Below are positions 26,204 through 35,031 of a DNA stretch of 64,000 nt, piece by piece (the stretch's first letter is position 1; every line of letters starts with the position of its first letter). The translations under genes were made by a program, and so were the position numbers. The DNA is from Prevotella sp. (GTDB lineage: Bacteria > Bacteroidota > Bacteroidia > Bacteroidales > Bacteroidaceae), in assembly GCA_017458125.1 (NCBI GenBank), contig JAFTGB010000028.1:29102-93101 (forward strand), read 5' to 3'. Under the pieces are notes generated by a model. That model saw only the letters and a list, made by a program, of their open reading frames with translations, ran no database searches and was not told the origin of the DNA.

Positions 26204-27184
26204 CTATTTAAACAGGGAATACTCTTCCACCTCCCAAGCCAGCGCACTGGCACCCAGCAGGTCCATCTCGTCCTCGGCAAGGACGGAGGTCATGAGCTTC
26301 ACCTTGCCCTTGATGTTATGGAAAATGTTATTGTTGAAAGCCTCCTCTAACGGGTCGAACAGCCACTGGCCGGCATGGGTCACCGTGCCGGTGAAGATGA
26401 TGGCCTCCGGGTTGACCAACGAGGCATAACCGGCCAGTGCCGTACCTAATGTGCTGCCGGCACGGCGCATCGTCTCCTGTGCCAGGACGTCGCCCATCTT
26501 GCAGAACTCTATAACCTGCGTACAGGTCAGGTCCTGCACCTGGCGCATCATCGACGGCTCGCTGCGCTCGGCAAGCACCTCCCGGGCCGTCATCACGATG
26601 CCTTTCTTCGAGGTATACATCTCCAAGCAGCCCTTGTTGCCGCAGCCGCACTGGCGACCGCCGACCTCCACGCAGGTGTGGCCTATCTCGCCCGTAAAGC
26701 CGTCCTGTCCCAAGTGGGGCTGGCCGTGCGAGAAGAAGCAGCTGCCCACGCCGCCTCCGAGGGTTATCAGGATGAACGTGTTCAGACCGTGGGCGGCGCC
26801 GTAGGCATGCTCGCCGATGGCACGGACGTGCGCATTGTTGCCCAACGCCACGGCCAGTCCCAAACGGTCGCGCAGCATGGCGGCCATGGGGACGATGCCC
26901 TTCCACGGCATGTTAGGCGCATTGACGATGCTACCCATCAGGAAATTGCCGCTGGGACAGCTGACGCCGACGGAGCGTATGCTCTCGTAGCCGCCGTTGC
27001 CTTCAACCAACGTGACGATGTTCTCACTCAGCCGCGAGGTGTAGTCGGCCACGTTGGGGTTGTCGCCCGTAGGAAAGCTGTCCTTGGCCAGAATGTTACC
27101 ACGGATGTCAACTACTGCCGTCGTGGTAGTCTCCATGCTGATGTCCACCCCGACAACGCGTGTCTTTACATTTTCGTTTACCAT
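26204..27184 (-). CDS. ROK-family protein with altered catalytic Asp
   Basis: A 326-aa ROK protein. It has the phosphate-binding strand VVGVDISMETTTTAVVD, the ROK zinc motif CGCGNKGCLE with His in GEIGHTCVEVGG, and the LITLGGGVGS phosphate 2 loop. Where ROK kinases read NDANAAALGE with the catalytic base Asp, this one reads NNAHVRAIGE, so the Asp is Asn. It has no N-terminal HTH. It lies 6 bp before the menaquinone thioesterase and may be read with menF-menD. Either a sugar kinase with changed chemistry or a non-catalytic sugar sensor is possible. Confidence 0.85.
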   Translation of the reverse strand: MVNENVKTRVVGVDISMETTTTAVVDIRGNILAKDSFPTGDNPNVADYTSRLSENIVTLVEGNGGYESIRSVGVSCPSGNFLMGSIVNAPNMPWKGIVPMAAMLRDRLGLAVALGNNAHVRAIGEHAYGAAHGLNTFILITLGGGVGSCFFSHGQPHLGQDGFTGEIGHTCVEVGGRQCGCGNKGCLEMYTSKKGIVMTAREVLAERSEPSMMRQVQDLTCTQVIEFCKMGDVLAQETMRRAGSTLGTALAGYASLVNPEAIIFTGTVTHAGQWLFDPLEEAFNNNIFHNIKGKVKLMTSVLAEDEMDLLGASALAWEVEEYSLFK

Positions 27185-27222
27185 AGTTATATTGAACGCC
27201 TAAGAAGTCTGCTATTGAGCCA

Positions 27223-27230
27223 CAAATATA
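27223..27230 (-). promoter_or_regulatory. -7 element of ROK-menF-menD operon
   Basis: TATATTTG on the minus strand, 38 bp before the ROK ATG. Confidence 0.45.
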
Positions 27231-27336
27231 GGAAGAAATATGCAAACGGCCAAATTTTTGTCAAGAAATTAGCAATTATTTAACCTCGAAAAGCAAATAA
27301 TTCATAATTCAGTCGCTACAATTCACAATTATTTCG

Positions 27337-27344
27337 TAACTTTG
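27337..27344 (+). promoter_or_regulatory. -7 element of lysS
   Basis: TAACTTTG, 33 bp before the lysS ATG; no clear TTTG at -33. Confidence 0.5.
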
Positions 27345-27377
27345 CACGCGTATTGTGATTTTATCAGACAATAAAAG

Positions 27378-29114
27378 ATGAATGTTTTAGAACTCAGTGA
27401 ACAAGAAATCGGCAGACGCGAAAGTCTGCAAGAGCTGCGCCAAATGGGCATCAACCCCTACCCCGCAGCCGAATATCCCACGAATGCTTTTTCAACGGAA
27501 ATCCGCGACTCCTTCCGCGACGAGGACGAGCCTCGTGAGGTCAGCATTGCCGGCCGCATGATGAGCCGCCGCGTCATGGGCAAGGCCAGTTTTGCAGAGC
27601 TGCAGGACTCGAAGGGCCGCATACAGGTCTATATCTCGCGCGACGACCTCTGCCCGGGCGAGGACAAGGACCTATATAACAAGGTGTTCAAGCGCCTGTT
27701 AGATATCGGCGACTTCATCGGCGTCAAGGGCTTCGTGTTCCGTACACAGACAGGCGAAATCAGCGTGCACGCCAAGGAACTGACGCTGCTGAGCAAGGCC
27801 CTGAAGCCGCTGCCCATCGTCAAATACAAGGACGGCGTGGCCTACGACAAGTTTGACGACCCGGAGTTGCGCTACCGCCAGCGCTACGTCGACCTGGTGG
27901 TCAACGACGGTGTGAAGGACACGTTCCTGCAGAGGGCAACGGTCATCCGCACCATCCGCCGCGTGCTGGACGAGGCTGGATATACCGAGGTGGAGACGCC
28001 GACGCTGCAGATGATAGCCGGCGGCGCCTCGGCACGTCCGTTCATCACCCACTTCAACGCGCTGGACCAGGACATGTATATGCGCATAGCCACCGAGCTG
28101 TACCTGAAGCGCCTCATCGTGGGCGGCTTCGAGGGTGTCTACGAGATTGGCAAGAACTTCCGCAACGAGGGCATGGACCGCAACCACAACCCCGAGTTCA
28201 CCTGCATGGAGCTCTACGTACAATATAAGGACTACAACTGGATGATGTCGTTCACCGAGAAACTCTTGGAGACGGTATGCATAGCCGTCAACGGCAAGGC
28301 TGAGCGCGAGATTGACGGCAACATCATCTCGTTCAAGGCGCCTTACCGCCGACTGCCCATCCTCGACGCCATTAAGGAGAAGACGGGCTTCGACTGCAAC
28401 GGCAAGACGGAGGACGAGATACGCCAGTTCTGCCTCACGAAGGGCATGGACGTCGACGAGACCATGGGTAAGGGCAAGCTCATCGACGAGCTGTTCGGTG
28501 AGTTCTGCGAGGGAACGTTCATCCAGCCCACCTTCATCACCGACTATCCCGTCGAGATGTCGCCGCTGACCAAGATGCACCGCTCGAAGCCGGGACTGAC
28601 CGAGCGCTTCGAGCTGATGGTCAACGGCAAGGAGCTGGCCAACGCCTACTCGGAGCTGAACGACCCGATAGACCAGGAGGAGCGCTTCGTGGAGCAGATG
28701 CGGCTGGCCGACAAGGGCGACGACGAGGCCATGATTATCGACCAGGACTTCCTGCGCGCCTTACAATACGGCATGCCGCCGACCAGCGGCATCGGCATCG
28801 GCATCGACCGTCTGGTCATGCTCATGACGGGTAAGACCTTCATCCAGGAGGTGCTGTTCTTCCCGCAGATGAAGCCTGAGAAGAAGATTCCCCAGTCGAC
28901 CGCAGCCGAATGGGCTGCCATCGGCGTCGCCGAGGAGTGGGTTCCCGTGCTGCGCAAGGCGGGCTTCAACCTCGTCCAGAACATTCAGGGCGAGAAGGCT
29001 CAGGGCTTGCAGCAGAAGATTGGCGACATCGTCAAGAAGTACAAGCTGGAGATGCAGAAGCCCTCAGTGGATGAGGTTGCTGCCTGGATTGAAGGCGCGA
29101 CAAAAAATCCGTAA
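27378..29114 (+). CDS. lysS: Lysyl-tRNA synthetase, class II
   Basis: A 578-aa class II synthetase. It has an N-terminal OB-fold anticodon-binding domain (about 55-165), motif 2 [21 protein letters not shown] and motif 3 [12 protein letters not shown]. About 75 extra residues follow the catalytic core ([13 protein letters not shown]... helix-hairpin-helix-like), the Bacteroidetes extension. The last codons (KNP) and the TAA stop are provided by the heptamer array that begins at 29108, so the native C-terminus may once have differed slightly. Confidence 0.96.
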   Translation: MNVLELSEQEIGRRESLQELRQMGINPYPAAEYPTNAFSTEIRDSFRDEDEPREVSIAGRMMSRRVMGKASFAELQDSKGRIQVYISRDDLCPGEDKDLYNKVFKRLLDIGDFIGVKGFVFRTQTGEISVHAKELTLLSKALKPLPIVKYKDGVAYDKFDDPELRYRQRYVDLVVNDGVKDTFLQRATVIRTIRRVLDEAGYTEVETPTLQMIAGGASARPFITHFNALDQDMYMRIATELYLKRLIVGGFEGVYEIGKNFRNEGMDRNHNPEFTCMELYVQYKDYNWMMSFTEKLLETVCIAVNGKAEREIDGNIISFKAPYRRLPILDAIKEKTGFDCNGKTEDEIRQFCLTKGMDVDETMGKGKLIDELFGEFCEGTFIQPTFITDYPVEMSPLTKMHRSKPGLTERFELMVNGKELANAYSELNDPIDQEERFVEQMRLADKGDDEAMIIDQDFLRALQYGMPPTSGIGIGIDRLVMLMTGKTFIQEVLFFPQMKPEKKIPQSTAAEWAAIGVAEEWVPVLRKAGFNLVQNIQGEKAQGLQQKIGDIVKKYKLEMQKPSVDEVAAWIEGATKNP

Positions 29115-29163
29115 ATCGTAAATCCGTAAATCGTAAATAGTAAATAGTAAATCGTAAATCGTC
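29108..29163. repeat. Heptamer array (CGTAAAT) at lysS-gpsA junction
   Basis: Eight tandem 7-8 bp units of CGTAAAT/AGTAAAT fill the whole lysS-gpsA gap. They provide the lysS stop codon and run up to 5 bp before the gpsA GTG. CGTAAAT is the reverse complement of the ATTTACG unit at 8532 and 33224. Confidence 0.85.
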
Positions 29164-29168
29164 AAGAG

Positions 29169-30164
29169 GTGTACGACTGCGGACGCATAGCAATCATCGG
29201 TGGCGGAAGCTGGGCAACGGCCATAGCCAAGATAGTGGTGGGCAAGACACACCACATAGGATGGTATATGCGCCGTGACGACCGCATTGAGGACTTCCGC
29301 CGGCTGGGCCATAACCCGGCCTACCTGATGAGTGTCCGCTTCGACATCGACGAGATATTCTTCTCCAGCGACCTGAACAAGATTGTGCAGCAATACGACA
29401 CGCTGGTGTTCGTCACCCCGTCGCCATACCTGAAGGGACACCTGAAGAAACTGAAGACACGCATCCGCGACAAGTTCATCGTGACAGCCATCAAGGGCAT
29501 CGTGCCCGACGAGAACCTGGTATGCTCGGAGTTCTTCCATCAGGTCTACGACGTACCCTACGAGAATTTAGCCTGCATAGGCGGACCGTCGCACGCCGAG
29601 GAGGTGGCGCTGGAACGCTTGTCCTACCTCACCGTGGGCTGCTTCGACCTGGAGAAAGCACAGTCGTTCGCTGACATTCTGGCCAGCGAGTACATCAAGA
29701 CCAAGACTTCGACAGATGTCATCGGCATCGAGTATTCGTCGGTGCTGAAGAATGTCTATGCCATTGCCGCCGGCATCTGCAACGGACTGAAGTTCGGCGA
29801 CAACTTCCAGGCCGTGCTGATGGCCAACGCCGTACAGGAGATGGCACGCTTCCTGAAAGTCGTCCACCCCATAGAGCGTAACATCGTGGACAGCGTCTAC
29901 TTAGGCGACCTGTTAGTGACGGGCTACAGCAACTTCTCGCGTAACCGCACCTTCGGCACCATGATAGGCAAGGGCTACAGCGTCAAGTCGGCACAGATAG
30001 AGATGGAGATGATAGCCGAGGGCTACTTCGGCACGAAGTGCATGAAGGAGATTAACCGCCACTGCCACGTCAACATGCCCATACTGGATGCCGTCTACAA
30101 CATCCTGTATGAGCGCATTTCGCCACAGATAGAAATCAAACTGCTAACAGACTCATTCAGATAA
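29169..30164 (+). CDS. gpsA: Glycerol-3-phosphate dehydrogenase (NAD(P)+)
   Basis: A 331-aa enzyme making sn-glycerol-3-phosphate for phospholipids. It has the Rossmann loop IAIIGGGSWATAIAK, VTAIKGIVPDENLVCSE, GGPSHAEEVA, and the catalytic Lys in SSVLKNVYAIAAG with GLKFGDN. The start is a GTG (VYDCGRIAI) directly after the heptamer array, and no in-frame ATG precedes it. The array may have replaced an original start. Stop and next start codon abut (TAAATG). Confidence 0.92.
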   Translation: MYDCGRIAIIGGGSWATAIAKIVVGKTHHIGWYMRRDDRIEDFRRLGHNPAYLMSVRFDIDEIFFSSDLNKIVQQYDTLVFVTPSPYLKGHLKKLKTRIRDKFIVTAIKGIVPDENLVCSEFFHQVYDVPYENLACIGGPSHAEEVALERLSYLTVGCFDLEKAQSFADILASEYIKTKTSTDVIGIEYSSVLKNVYAIAAGICNGLKFGDNFQAVLMANAVQEMARFLKVVHPIERNIVDSVYLGDLLVTGYSNFSRNRTFGTMIGKGYSVKSAQIEMEMIAEGYFGTKCMKEINRHCHVNMPILDAVYNILYERISPQIEIKLLTDSFR

Positions 30165-30815
30165 ATGAAAAAGGACGAAAAATTTGTCATACTCATCAAC
30201 CGCGAACTGGGTTCCGGCGGACGTACCATCGGTGAGAAACTGGCCGAAAAGCTGCATGTGCCCTTCTACGACAAGGCACTGATACAGTCACTGGAGAAGA
30301 AATACAGCCTGACGACGGAAGAGATAGAACGGCTGAAAGGACAGGAGCACAACTGGTGGGCCGACCTCAAGCGCAGTATGAAGCTGATGCCGGGCTACAT
30401 TACTCCGCAGTACGTGCCCAGCATCTCGACACTGCCCGACTTCCTCATCACCGACGACATCTTCCTGGCTGAGACGGAGATACTGAAAGGCATCGCCGAA
30501 GACGGCTCGTGCGTCATTGCCGGGCGTAGCGGTTTCTTCGTGTTCCGCGACCACCCCAACCACCTGAGCATCTTGATTCAGGCCAAGAAGGAGTCGCGCA
30601 TAGCACGGCTGGTCAGGAAAAGGGGCATCACGAGCGACGAGGCGCAGAAGATCATTGACGAGGTGGACCTCGGCCGCGAGAACTACGTGAAGAAGTACAC
30701 GGGCACGTCGCGCTACGACACGCGTAACTACGACCTGGTCATCAACATGAGCGACATCACCGAAGACGATGCCGTTGACCTCATCATGGACTATATCAAC
30801 AAAAGCAATCAATAA
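30165..30815 (+). CDS. Cytidylate-kinase-like family protein
   Basis: A 216-aa P-loop protein (PF13189). The nucleotide-binding segment is INRELGSGGRTIGEKLAEKL, lacking a canonical GKS, with ADxD-like and Arg-rich lid features (RIARLVRKRG; RYDTRNYDLVINMS). The family is common in Bacteroidetes and clostridia, and its substrate is unproven. It is immediately adjacent to gpsA and 24 bp before pgi, so it is co-transcribed with both. Confidence 0.82.
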   Translation: MKKDEKFVILINRELGSGGRTIGEKLAEKLHVPFYDKALIQSLEKKYSLTTEEIERLKGQEHNWWADLKRSMKLMPGYITPQYVPSISTLPDFLITDDIFLAETEILKGIAEDGSCVIAGRSGFFVFRDHPNHLSILIQAKKESRIARLVRKRGITSDEAQKIIDEVDLGRENYVKKYTGTSRYDTRNYDLVINMSDITEDDAVDLIMDYINKSNQ

Positions 30816-30839
30816 CACCTAACAAACTACAAAAACAAG

Positions 30840-32195
30840 ATGAAAAACATCAGCTTAGACATCACAAAGGCAGCATGCTTCTTAGAAGCAGGTGCCGTGA
30901 AGGCTTTTGAGCCGAAGGTGAAGGCCGCACAGCAGGCCTTGGAAGAGGGCACGTGCCCCGGTAATGACTTCTTAGGATGGCTGCACCTGCCGAGCAGCAT
31001 CACGCCGGCATTCTTAGACGAGGTGCAGGCCGTGGCCAACACGCTGCGCGAGAAGTGCGAGGTGGTGGTCGTCGCCGGTATTGGCGGCAGCTACTTAGGT
31101 GCCCGTGCCGTCATCGAGGCTCTTGGCAACTCGTTCGCCTGGCTCATCCAGGATAAGAAAAACCCCGTCATCCTGTTTGCCGGAAACAACATCGGCGAAG
31201 ACTACCTGAGCGAGATGACCGAATACCTGAAAGACAAGAAGTTCGGCGTCATCAACATCTCCAAGTCGGGAACGACCACCGAGACAGCCCTGACCTTCCG
31301 TCTGCTGAAGAAGCAGTGCGAAGCTCAGATGGGCAAGGACGTGGCCAAGGAGGTCATCGTGGCCGTCACCGACGCCAAGCGCGGTGCTGCCCGCACCTGT
31401 GCCGACAAGGAGGGATACAAGTCGTTCATCATCCCCGACAACGTGGGTGGCCGTTTCTCAGTGCTCACACCCGTGGGCCTGCTGCCCATTGCCTGCGCCG
31501 GCTTCGACATCAAGGCACTGGTTCAGGGTGCTGCCGACATGGAGAAAGCCTGCGGCAAGGACGTTCCCTTCGAGGAGAACCTCGCCGCTCAGTATGCTGC
31601 CGTACGCAACGGCCTGTATGGCGCCGGAAAGAAGATTGAAATCATGGTCAACTACCAGCCCAAGCTGCACTTCATCAGCGAGTGGTGGAAGCAGCTGTAC
31701 GGAGAGTCGGAGGGTAAGGACAAGAAGGGCATCTTCCCCGCCAGCGTCGACTTCACTACCGACCTGCACTCCATGGGTCAGTGGATTCAGGACGGCGAGC
31801 GCACCATCTTCGAGACGGTCATCTCCATCGAGAAGCCGAACCGCGAACTGCAGTTCCCCAGCGACGAGGAGAACCTGGACGGTCTGAACTTCCTCGCCGG
31901 CAAGCGCGTGGACGAGGTGAATAAGATGGCTGAGTTAGGTACCCGTCTGGCTCACGTGGACGGCGGCGTGCCCAACATCCGCATCAGCGTGCCTGAGCTC
32001 AACGCCTATTATCTGGGCCAGCTCATCTACTTCTTCGAGATAGCCTGCGGCATCAGCGGCAACGTGCTCGGCGTCAACCCGTTCAACCAGCCCGGCGTGG
32101 AGGCATACAAGAAGAACATGTTCGCCCTGCTCGACAAGCCTGGCTACGAGGCCGACTCCAAGGCCATCAAGGAGCGTCTGGCCAAGGAGAATTGA
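30840..32195 (+). CDS. pgi: Glucose-6-phosphate isomerase
   Basis: A 451-aa enzyme. It has the SIS phosphate loop [12 protein letters not shown], the catalytic region [16 protein letters not shown] and the C-terminal catalytic Lys in [10 protein letters not shown]. It interconverts glucose-6-P and fructose-6-P. It belongs to the short bacterial/archaeal Pgi class of about 450 aa seen in Bacteroidetes and Firmicutes. Its stop codon (TGA in GAGAATTGA) falls in the heptamer array that separates it from the HAD gene. Confidence 0.95.
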   Translation: MKNISLDITKAACFLEAGAVKAFEPKVKAAQQALEEGTCPGNDFLGWLHLPSSITPAFLDEVQAVANTLREKCEVVVVAGIGGSYLGARAVIEALGNSFAWLIQDKKNPVILFAGNNIGEDYLSEMTEYLKDKKFGVINISKSGTTTETALTFRLLKKQCEAQMGKDVAKEVIVAVTDAKRGAARTCADKEGYKSFIIPDNVGGRFSVLTPVGLLPIACAGFDIKALVQGAADMEKACGKDVPFEENLAAQYAAVRNGLYGAGKKIEIMVNYQPKLHFISEWWKQLYGESEGKDKKGIFPASVDFTTDLHSMGQWIQDGERTIFETVISIEKPNRELQFPSDEENLDGLNFLAGKRVDEVNKMAELGTRLAHVDGGVPNIRISVPELNAYYLGQLIYFFEIACGISGNVLGVNPFNQPGVEAYKKNMFALLDKPGYEADSKAIKERLAKEN

Positions 32196-32228
32196 GAATT
32201 GAATATGGAGAGTTGAGCATTGAAATTG
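32187..32228. repeat. Heptamer array (GAGAATT) at pgi-HAD junction
   Basis: Six 7-bp units (GAGAATT twice, then variants) provide the pgi stop codon and the TTG start region of the HAD gene. Confidence 0.8.
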
Positions 32229-33218
32229 AAAAATTCCATTCAACAGTACTTTAATAAGCACGGCTTCAGGCAGTTCAGCCCGAAAGCCGTGCTTTTCGAC
32301 ATGGACGGCGTCATCTACGACTCCATGCCTAACCATGCCGTCAGCTGGCATGAGTCCATGGCGGCCTTCGGCCTCGACATGCCGTTAGAGGGTGCCTACC
32401 TGTATGAGGGCATGCGCGGCGTGGAAACCATCAAGCTGCTGGCTCGCAACCAGTGGCAGAAGGAGCTGACCGACGACGAGGCAGCACGGATGTATGCCGC
32501 CAAGTCGCAACGGTATGCCACCTGCCCGCCTGCCCGCATCATGCCCGGCATCCGTGACGTCATGCAGCAGATCAAGGACGGCGGAATGAAGATATGCGTC
32601 GTGACGGGCAGCGGACAGCATGTGCTGTTAGACAAGCTGCAAGACGACTTCCCCGGACTGGTCACCAAAGAGCTGATGGTGACGGCCTTCGACGTCACGC
32701 ATGGCAAACCTGACCCTGAGCCATATCTGATAGGTATGCGCAAATGTGGCGTGAAACCGTGGCAGACCATCGTCGTCGAGAATGCGCCGCTCGGAGTACG
32801 CGCCGCCGCTGCCGCACACTGCTTCACCATCGCCGTCAACAGCGGTCCCCTACCCGACAAGGTACTGTGGGACGAGGGGGCCGACCTGGTGTTCCCCGAC
32901 ATGGTCAGCCTCAGCACGCAGTGGGCGTCGCTCATGGCCATGACACCACAGAAGCTGACGCTCAGCCAGAAGGAGCGGTGGGAGCAGAACTATAAGGAGC
33001 TGCGCGACTTCATCATCACCCGCAAGCAACTGCCCTCCAAACACCGCAAGGAGGAGCACGACATGCTCAACTGGATGAAGTACAACAGGAAGTGCATTGC
33101 CGCCGGCAAGCTGTCTGCAGAGCGCATAAAGAAATTTCAGGAACTGATGGACATGGCTCGCCCGTTCCTGAAAGTCAATCAATATGCCTACGCTGCGAAG
33201 CAGCAGGGCAAACGGTGA
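32220..33218 (+). CDS. HAD hydrolase fused to helicase-associated-like domain
   Basis: A 332-aa protein with no ATG; translation must begin at a TTG (32220 or 32226) inside the heptamer array. The HAD domain (about 18-235) is of the beta-phosphoglucomutase type: FDMDGVIYDSMP nucleophile loop, VTGSGQ motif II, and HGKPDPEPYLIG plus VENAPLGVRAA for motifs III/IV. After it comes a basic helical domain (about 245-325; RWEQNYKELRDFI, DMLNWMKYNRKC, KLSAERIKKFQELM) that resembles the small helicase-associated (HA) domain repeats. The two together suggest a phosphatase or mutase with a nucleic-acid or protein docking module. Function unproven. Confidence 0.8.
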   Translation: MKLKNSIQQYFNKHGFRQFSPKAVLFDMDGVIYDSMPNHAVSWHESMAAFGLDMPLEGAYLYEGMRGVETIKLLARNQWQKELTDDEAARMYAAKSQRYATCPPARIMPGIRDVMQQIKDGGMKICVVTGSGQHVLLDKLQDDFPGLVTKELMVTAFDVTHGKPDPEPYLIGMRKCGVKPWQTIVVENAPLGVRAAAAAHCFTIAVNSGPLPDKVLWDEGADLVFPDMVSLSTQWASLMAMTPQKLTLSQKERWEQNYKELRDFIITRKQLPSKHRKEEHDMLNWMKYNRKCIAAGKLSAERIKKFQELMDMARPFLKVNQYAYAAKQQGKR

Positions 33219-33223
33219 TTTTT

Positions 33224-33272
33224 ATTTACGATTTACGATTTTCGATTTTCGATTTACTATTTTCAATTTTCG
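33224..33272. repeat. Heptamer array (ATTTACG/ATTTTCG)
   Basis: Seven contiguous 7-bp units. The last units are translated on the minus strand as the C-terminal DEN and stop of the DUF4738 gene. Confidence 0.85.
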
Positions 33273-33817
33273 TCTTCCTCTATGTCGCCGTTGGTGTCCA
33301 TCTGCATATCCTGTTTGATGACCAGCTCACCCATACGCGACAGGCGGACAATGAGAGGAATGTACTCGTCGGTCTGCGGAAGTCCTACGCTGGCCCCGAA
33401 CTCCAACCAGTCACCATCGGCCTTGTCGAAGACCAGTCCCTCCAGAATGCCGGCACGGCGATAGCTTTCAGGGACATGCTCTGCGAAGCTGGACTTGGTG
33501 AACGTGCGGCGGAAGAACACTGAGCCGTCCTGGCGCGACACCGTCATCGTAAACATATTATCCACAAACTTCTGGCCCGTCTCGTCCTTCACCATCGGCA
33601 ACGAGTCGGCGGGCTGACGATGAACATTCACATGGTAGGTCTTGCCTATCCACGCCACGTCGCGCTCGTCGGTATAGTCCTGCATGCGCACCGGCTCCTT
33701 GGGCTGCACCTTCACCACACGCTGCGTGATAATATCTTCACTCTGCTTCTTTTCGCCACAGGCAGCCAGCATCACGGCAGCACAGATGGCAGAAACCACC
33801 ATTAATTGTCTTTTCAT
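33263..33817 (-). CDS. DUF4738 lipoprotein
   Basis: A 184-aa lipoprotein starting at MKRQLMVVSA; signal ICAAVMLAAC with lipobox LAAC. A single beta-rich domain of about 150 aa (DVAWIGKTYHVNVHRQPADSLP, VFFRRTFTKSSFAEHV) matches the Bacteroidetes DUF4738 family of unknown function. The ATG at 33817 is preferred because the promoter TACCTTTG (33844-33851) lies just upstream of it. The acidic tail EEDEN is partly array-encoded. Confidence 0.75.
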   Translation of the reverse strand: MKRQLMVVSAICAAVMLAACGEKKQSEDIITQRVVKVQPKEPVRMQDYTDERDVAWIGKTYHVNVHRQPADSLPMVKDETGQKFVDNMFTMTVSRQDGSVFFRRTFTKSSFAEHVPESYRRAGILEGLVFDKADGDWLEFGASVGLPQTDEYIPLIVRLSRMGELVIKQDMQMDTNGDIEEDEN

Positions 33818-33843
33818 TACTATTCTTTTGTCAAAATGTCCTG

Positions 33844-33851
33844 CAAAGGTA
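33844..33851 (-). promoter_or_regulatory. -7 element of DUF4738 gene
   Basis: TACCTTTG on the minus strand, 26 bp before the ATG at 33817. Confidence 0.6.
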
Positions 33852-33901
33852 ACAAATAAAAACGAACTGACAAAGGACTGAACAAAAAAAGACAAGTAAG
33901 T

Positions 33902-33932
33902 TTTGCTGTCTCCCTTTTTCTTTGTACCTTTG
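33902..33932 (+). promoter_or_regulatory. Promoter of aminotransferase operon
   Basis: TTTG 33902-33905, exactly 19 nt, TACCTTTG 33925-33932; ATG 34 nt downstream. A perfect consensus match. Confidence 0.75.
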
Positions 33933-33966
33933 CGGGCTGTAAAAACAATAAAAATAAGTATATACG

Positions 33967-35019
33967 ATGAACTATCTTGATAGAAACGAATTTAATTTTG
34001 AACCCAGCCAGAAGGTTATCGAGGCCGTCAAGAATTTCGACCCCAAGGACTTGTGCTTCTACACCCGCATCTACGACCAAGGCAAGAAGAGCGTCATCTC
34101 CGTCCGCGTCAGCGAAATCTACGGCGTACCCGAAGAGCAGGTGCTGCTGGCCTACGGCGGTGAGGACATACTGAAGAATGCCATCCACTACTTCCTGACC
34201 AAAGGCAACAATACGACCATCCTCATACCCGAGTTCTCCTGGTGGTACTACAACCGCGTGGCCAGCGAGTGCGGAGGCACCTTCGAGATGTACCCCCTGC
34301 ACGAACAGGAGGACACCTTCGCCTACGACGTCGACGAGGTCATCGAATACACCAACCGCATCCATCCCCGCATGCTGCTGCTGGCCTCGCCCAACAACCC
34401 GACGGGCAACAGCCTGACCAGCGAGGAGATAGGGCGCATCATGGAGAATATCCCCGACGACACCATGGTGCTCGTTGACGAGGCTTATGCCAGCTTCATC
34501 AGCACAGACACCGACTACATTGCACCGCTGGTGAACAAGTACAACAACCTCATCATCTCGCGCACACTGTCTAAGTTCTACGGACTGCCCGGACTGCGTT
34601 GCGGCTTCGGCTTCATCGGCAAGGGTCACGACCAGTTCCTCAGTTACATCAACAAATATCTGGGCTTCAACCGCTTCTCCGAGGCTGTGGCACTGGCTGC
34701 CCTCGACAGCGACGAGCACTACCGCCATGTGGCCGATGACATGGAATGGGGCCGCCAGCTCTACAAGCGCGAACTGGGCCCGTTGCCCGGCTTCAAGGTC
34801 TACAAGTCGGTGGCCAACTTCATCCTCATCAAATATCCTATAGAAATCAAGGAGGCACTGATGGAAGCTCTGAAAGTGCAGGACTACAAGATTAAGTTCA
34901 TGGGCGACAAGGGACTGGAGTCGTGCCTGCGTATCACGTTAGGACGCAAGGAGCAGACGCAGGTGGTCTGCGACACCATCAAGGCGGTCTATAACCGAGT
35001 TAAAGGGTTAAAAGGTTAA
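33967..35019 (+). CDS. PLP-dependent class I/II aminotransferase (HisC/CobD-like)
   Basis: A 350-aa fold-type I PLP enzyme: ASPNNPTGN (cofactor pocket), VDEAYASF (Asp to pyridine N), ISRTLSKFYGLPGLRCGF (Schiff-base Lys) and C-terminal Arg in CLRITLG. It resembles histidinol-phosphate aminotransferase and threonine-phosphate decarboxylase. It is not in a histidine operon but begins one with a CDP-alcohol phosphatidyltransferase and a flippase-like membrane protein, so a role in making an amino-alcohol phosphate headgroup is an inference. Its C-terminal KGLKG is translated from a GTTAAAGG repeat array. Confidence 0.82.
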   Translation: MNYLDRNEFNFEPSQKVIEAVKNFDPKDLCFYTRIYDQGKKSVISVRVSEIYGVPEEQVLLAYGGEDILKNAIHYFLTKGNNTTILIPEFSWWYYNRVASECGGTFEMYPLHEQEDTFAYDVDEVIEYTNRIHPRMLLLASPNNPTGNSLTSEEIGRIMENIPDDTMVLVDEAYASFISTDTDYIAPLVNKYNNLIISRTLSKFYGLPGLRCGFGFIGKGHDQFLSYINKYLGFNRFSEAVALAALDSDEHYRHVADDMEWGRQLYKRELGPLPGFKVYKSVANFILIKYPIEIKEALMEALKVQDYKIKFMGDKGLESCLRITLGRKEQTQVVCDTIKAVYNRVKGLKG

Positions 35020-35028
35020 AGGGTAAAG
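34999..35028. repeat. 8-bp array (GTTAAAGG)
   Basis: GTTAAAGG, GTTAAAAG, GTTAAAGG, GTAAAG. It encodes the last residues and stop of the aminotransferase and ends just before the GTG of the next gene. Confidence 0.8.
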
Positions 35029-35031
35029 ATT

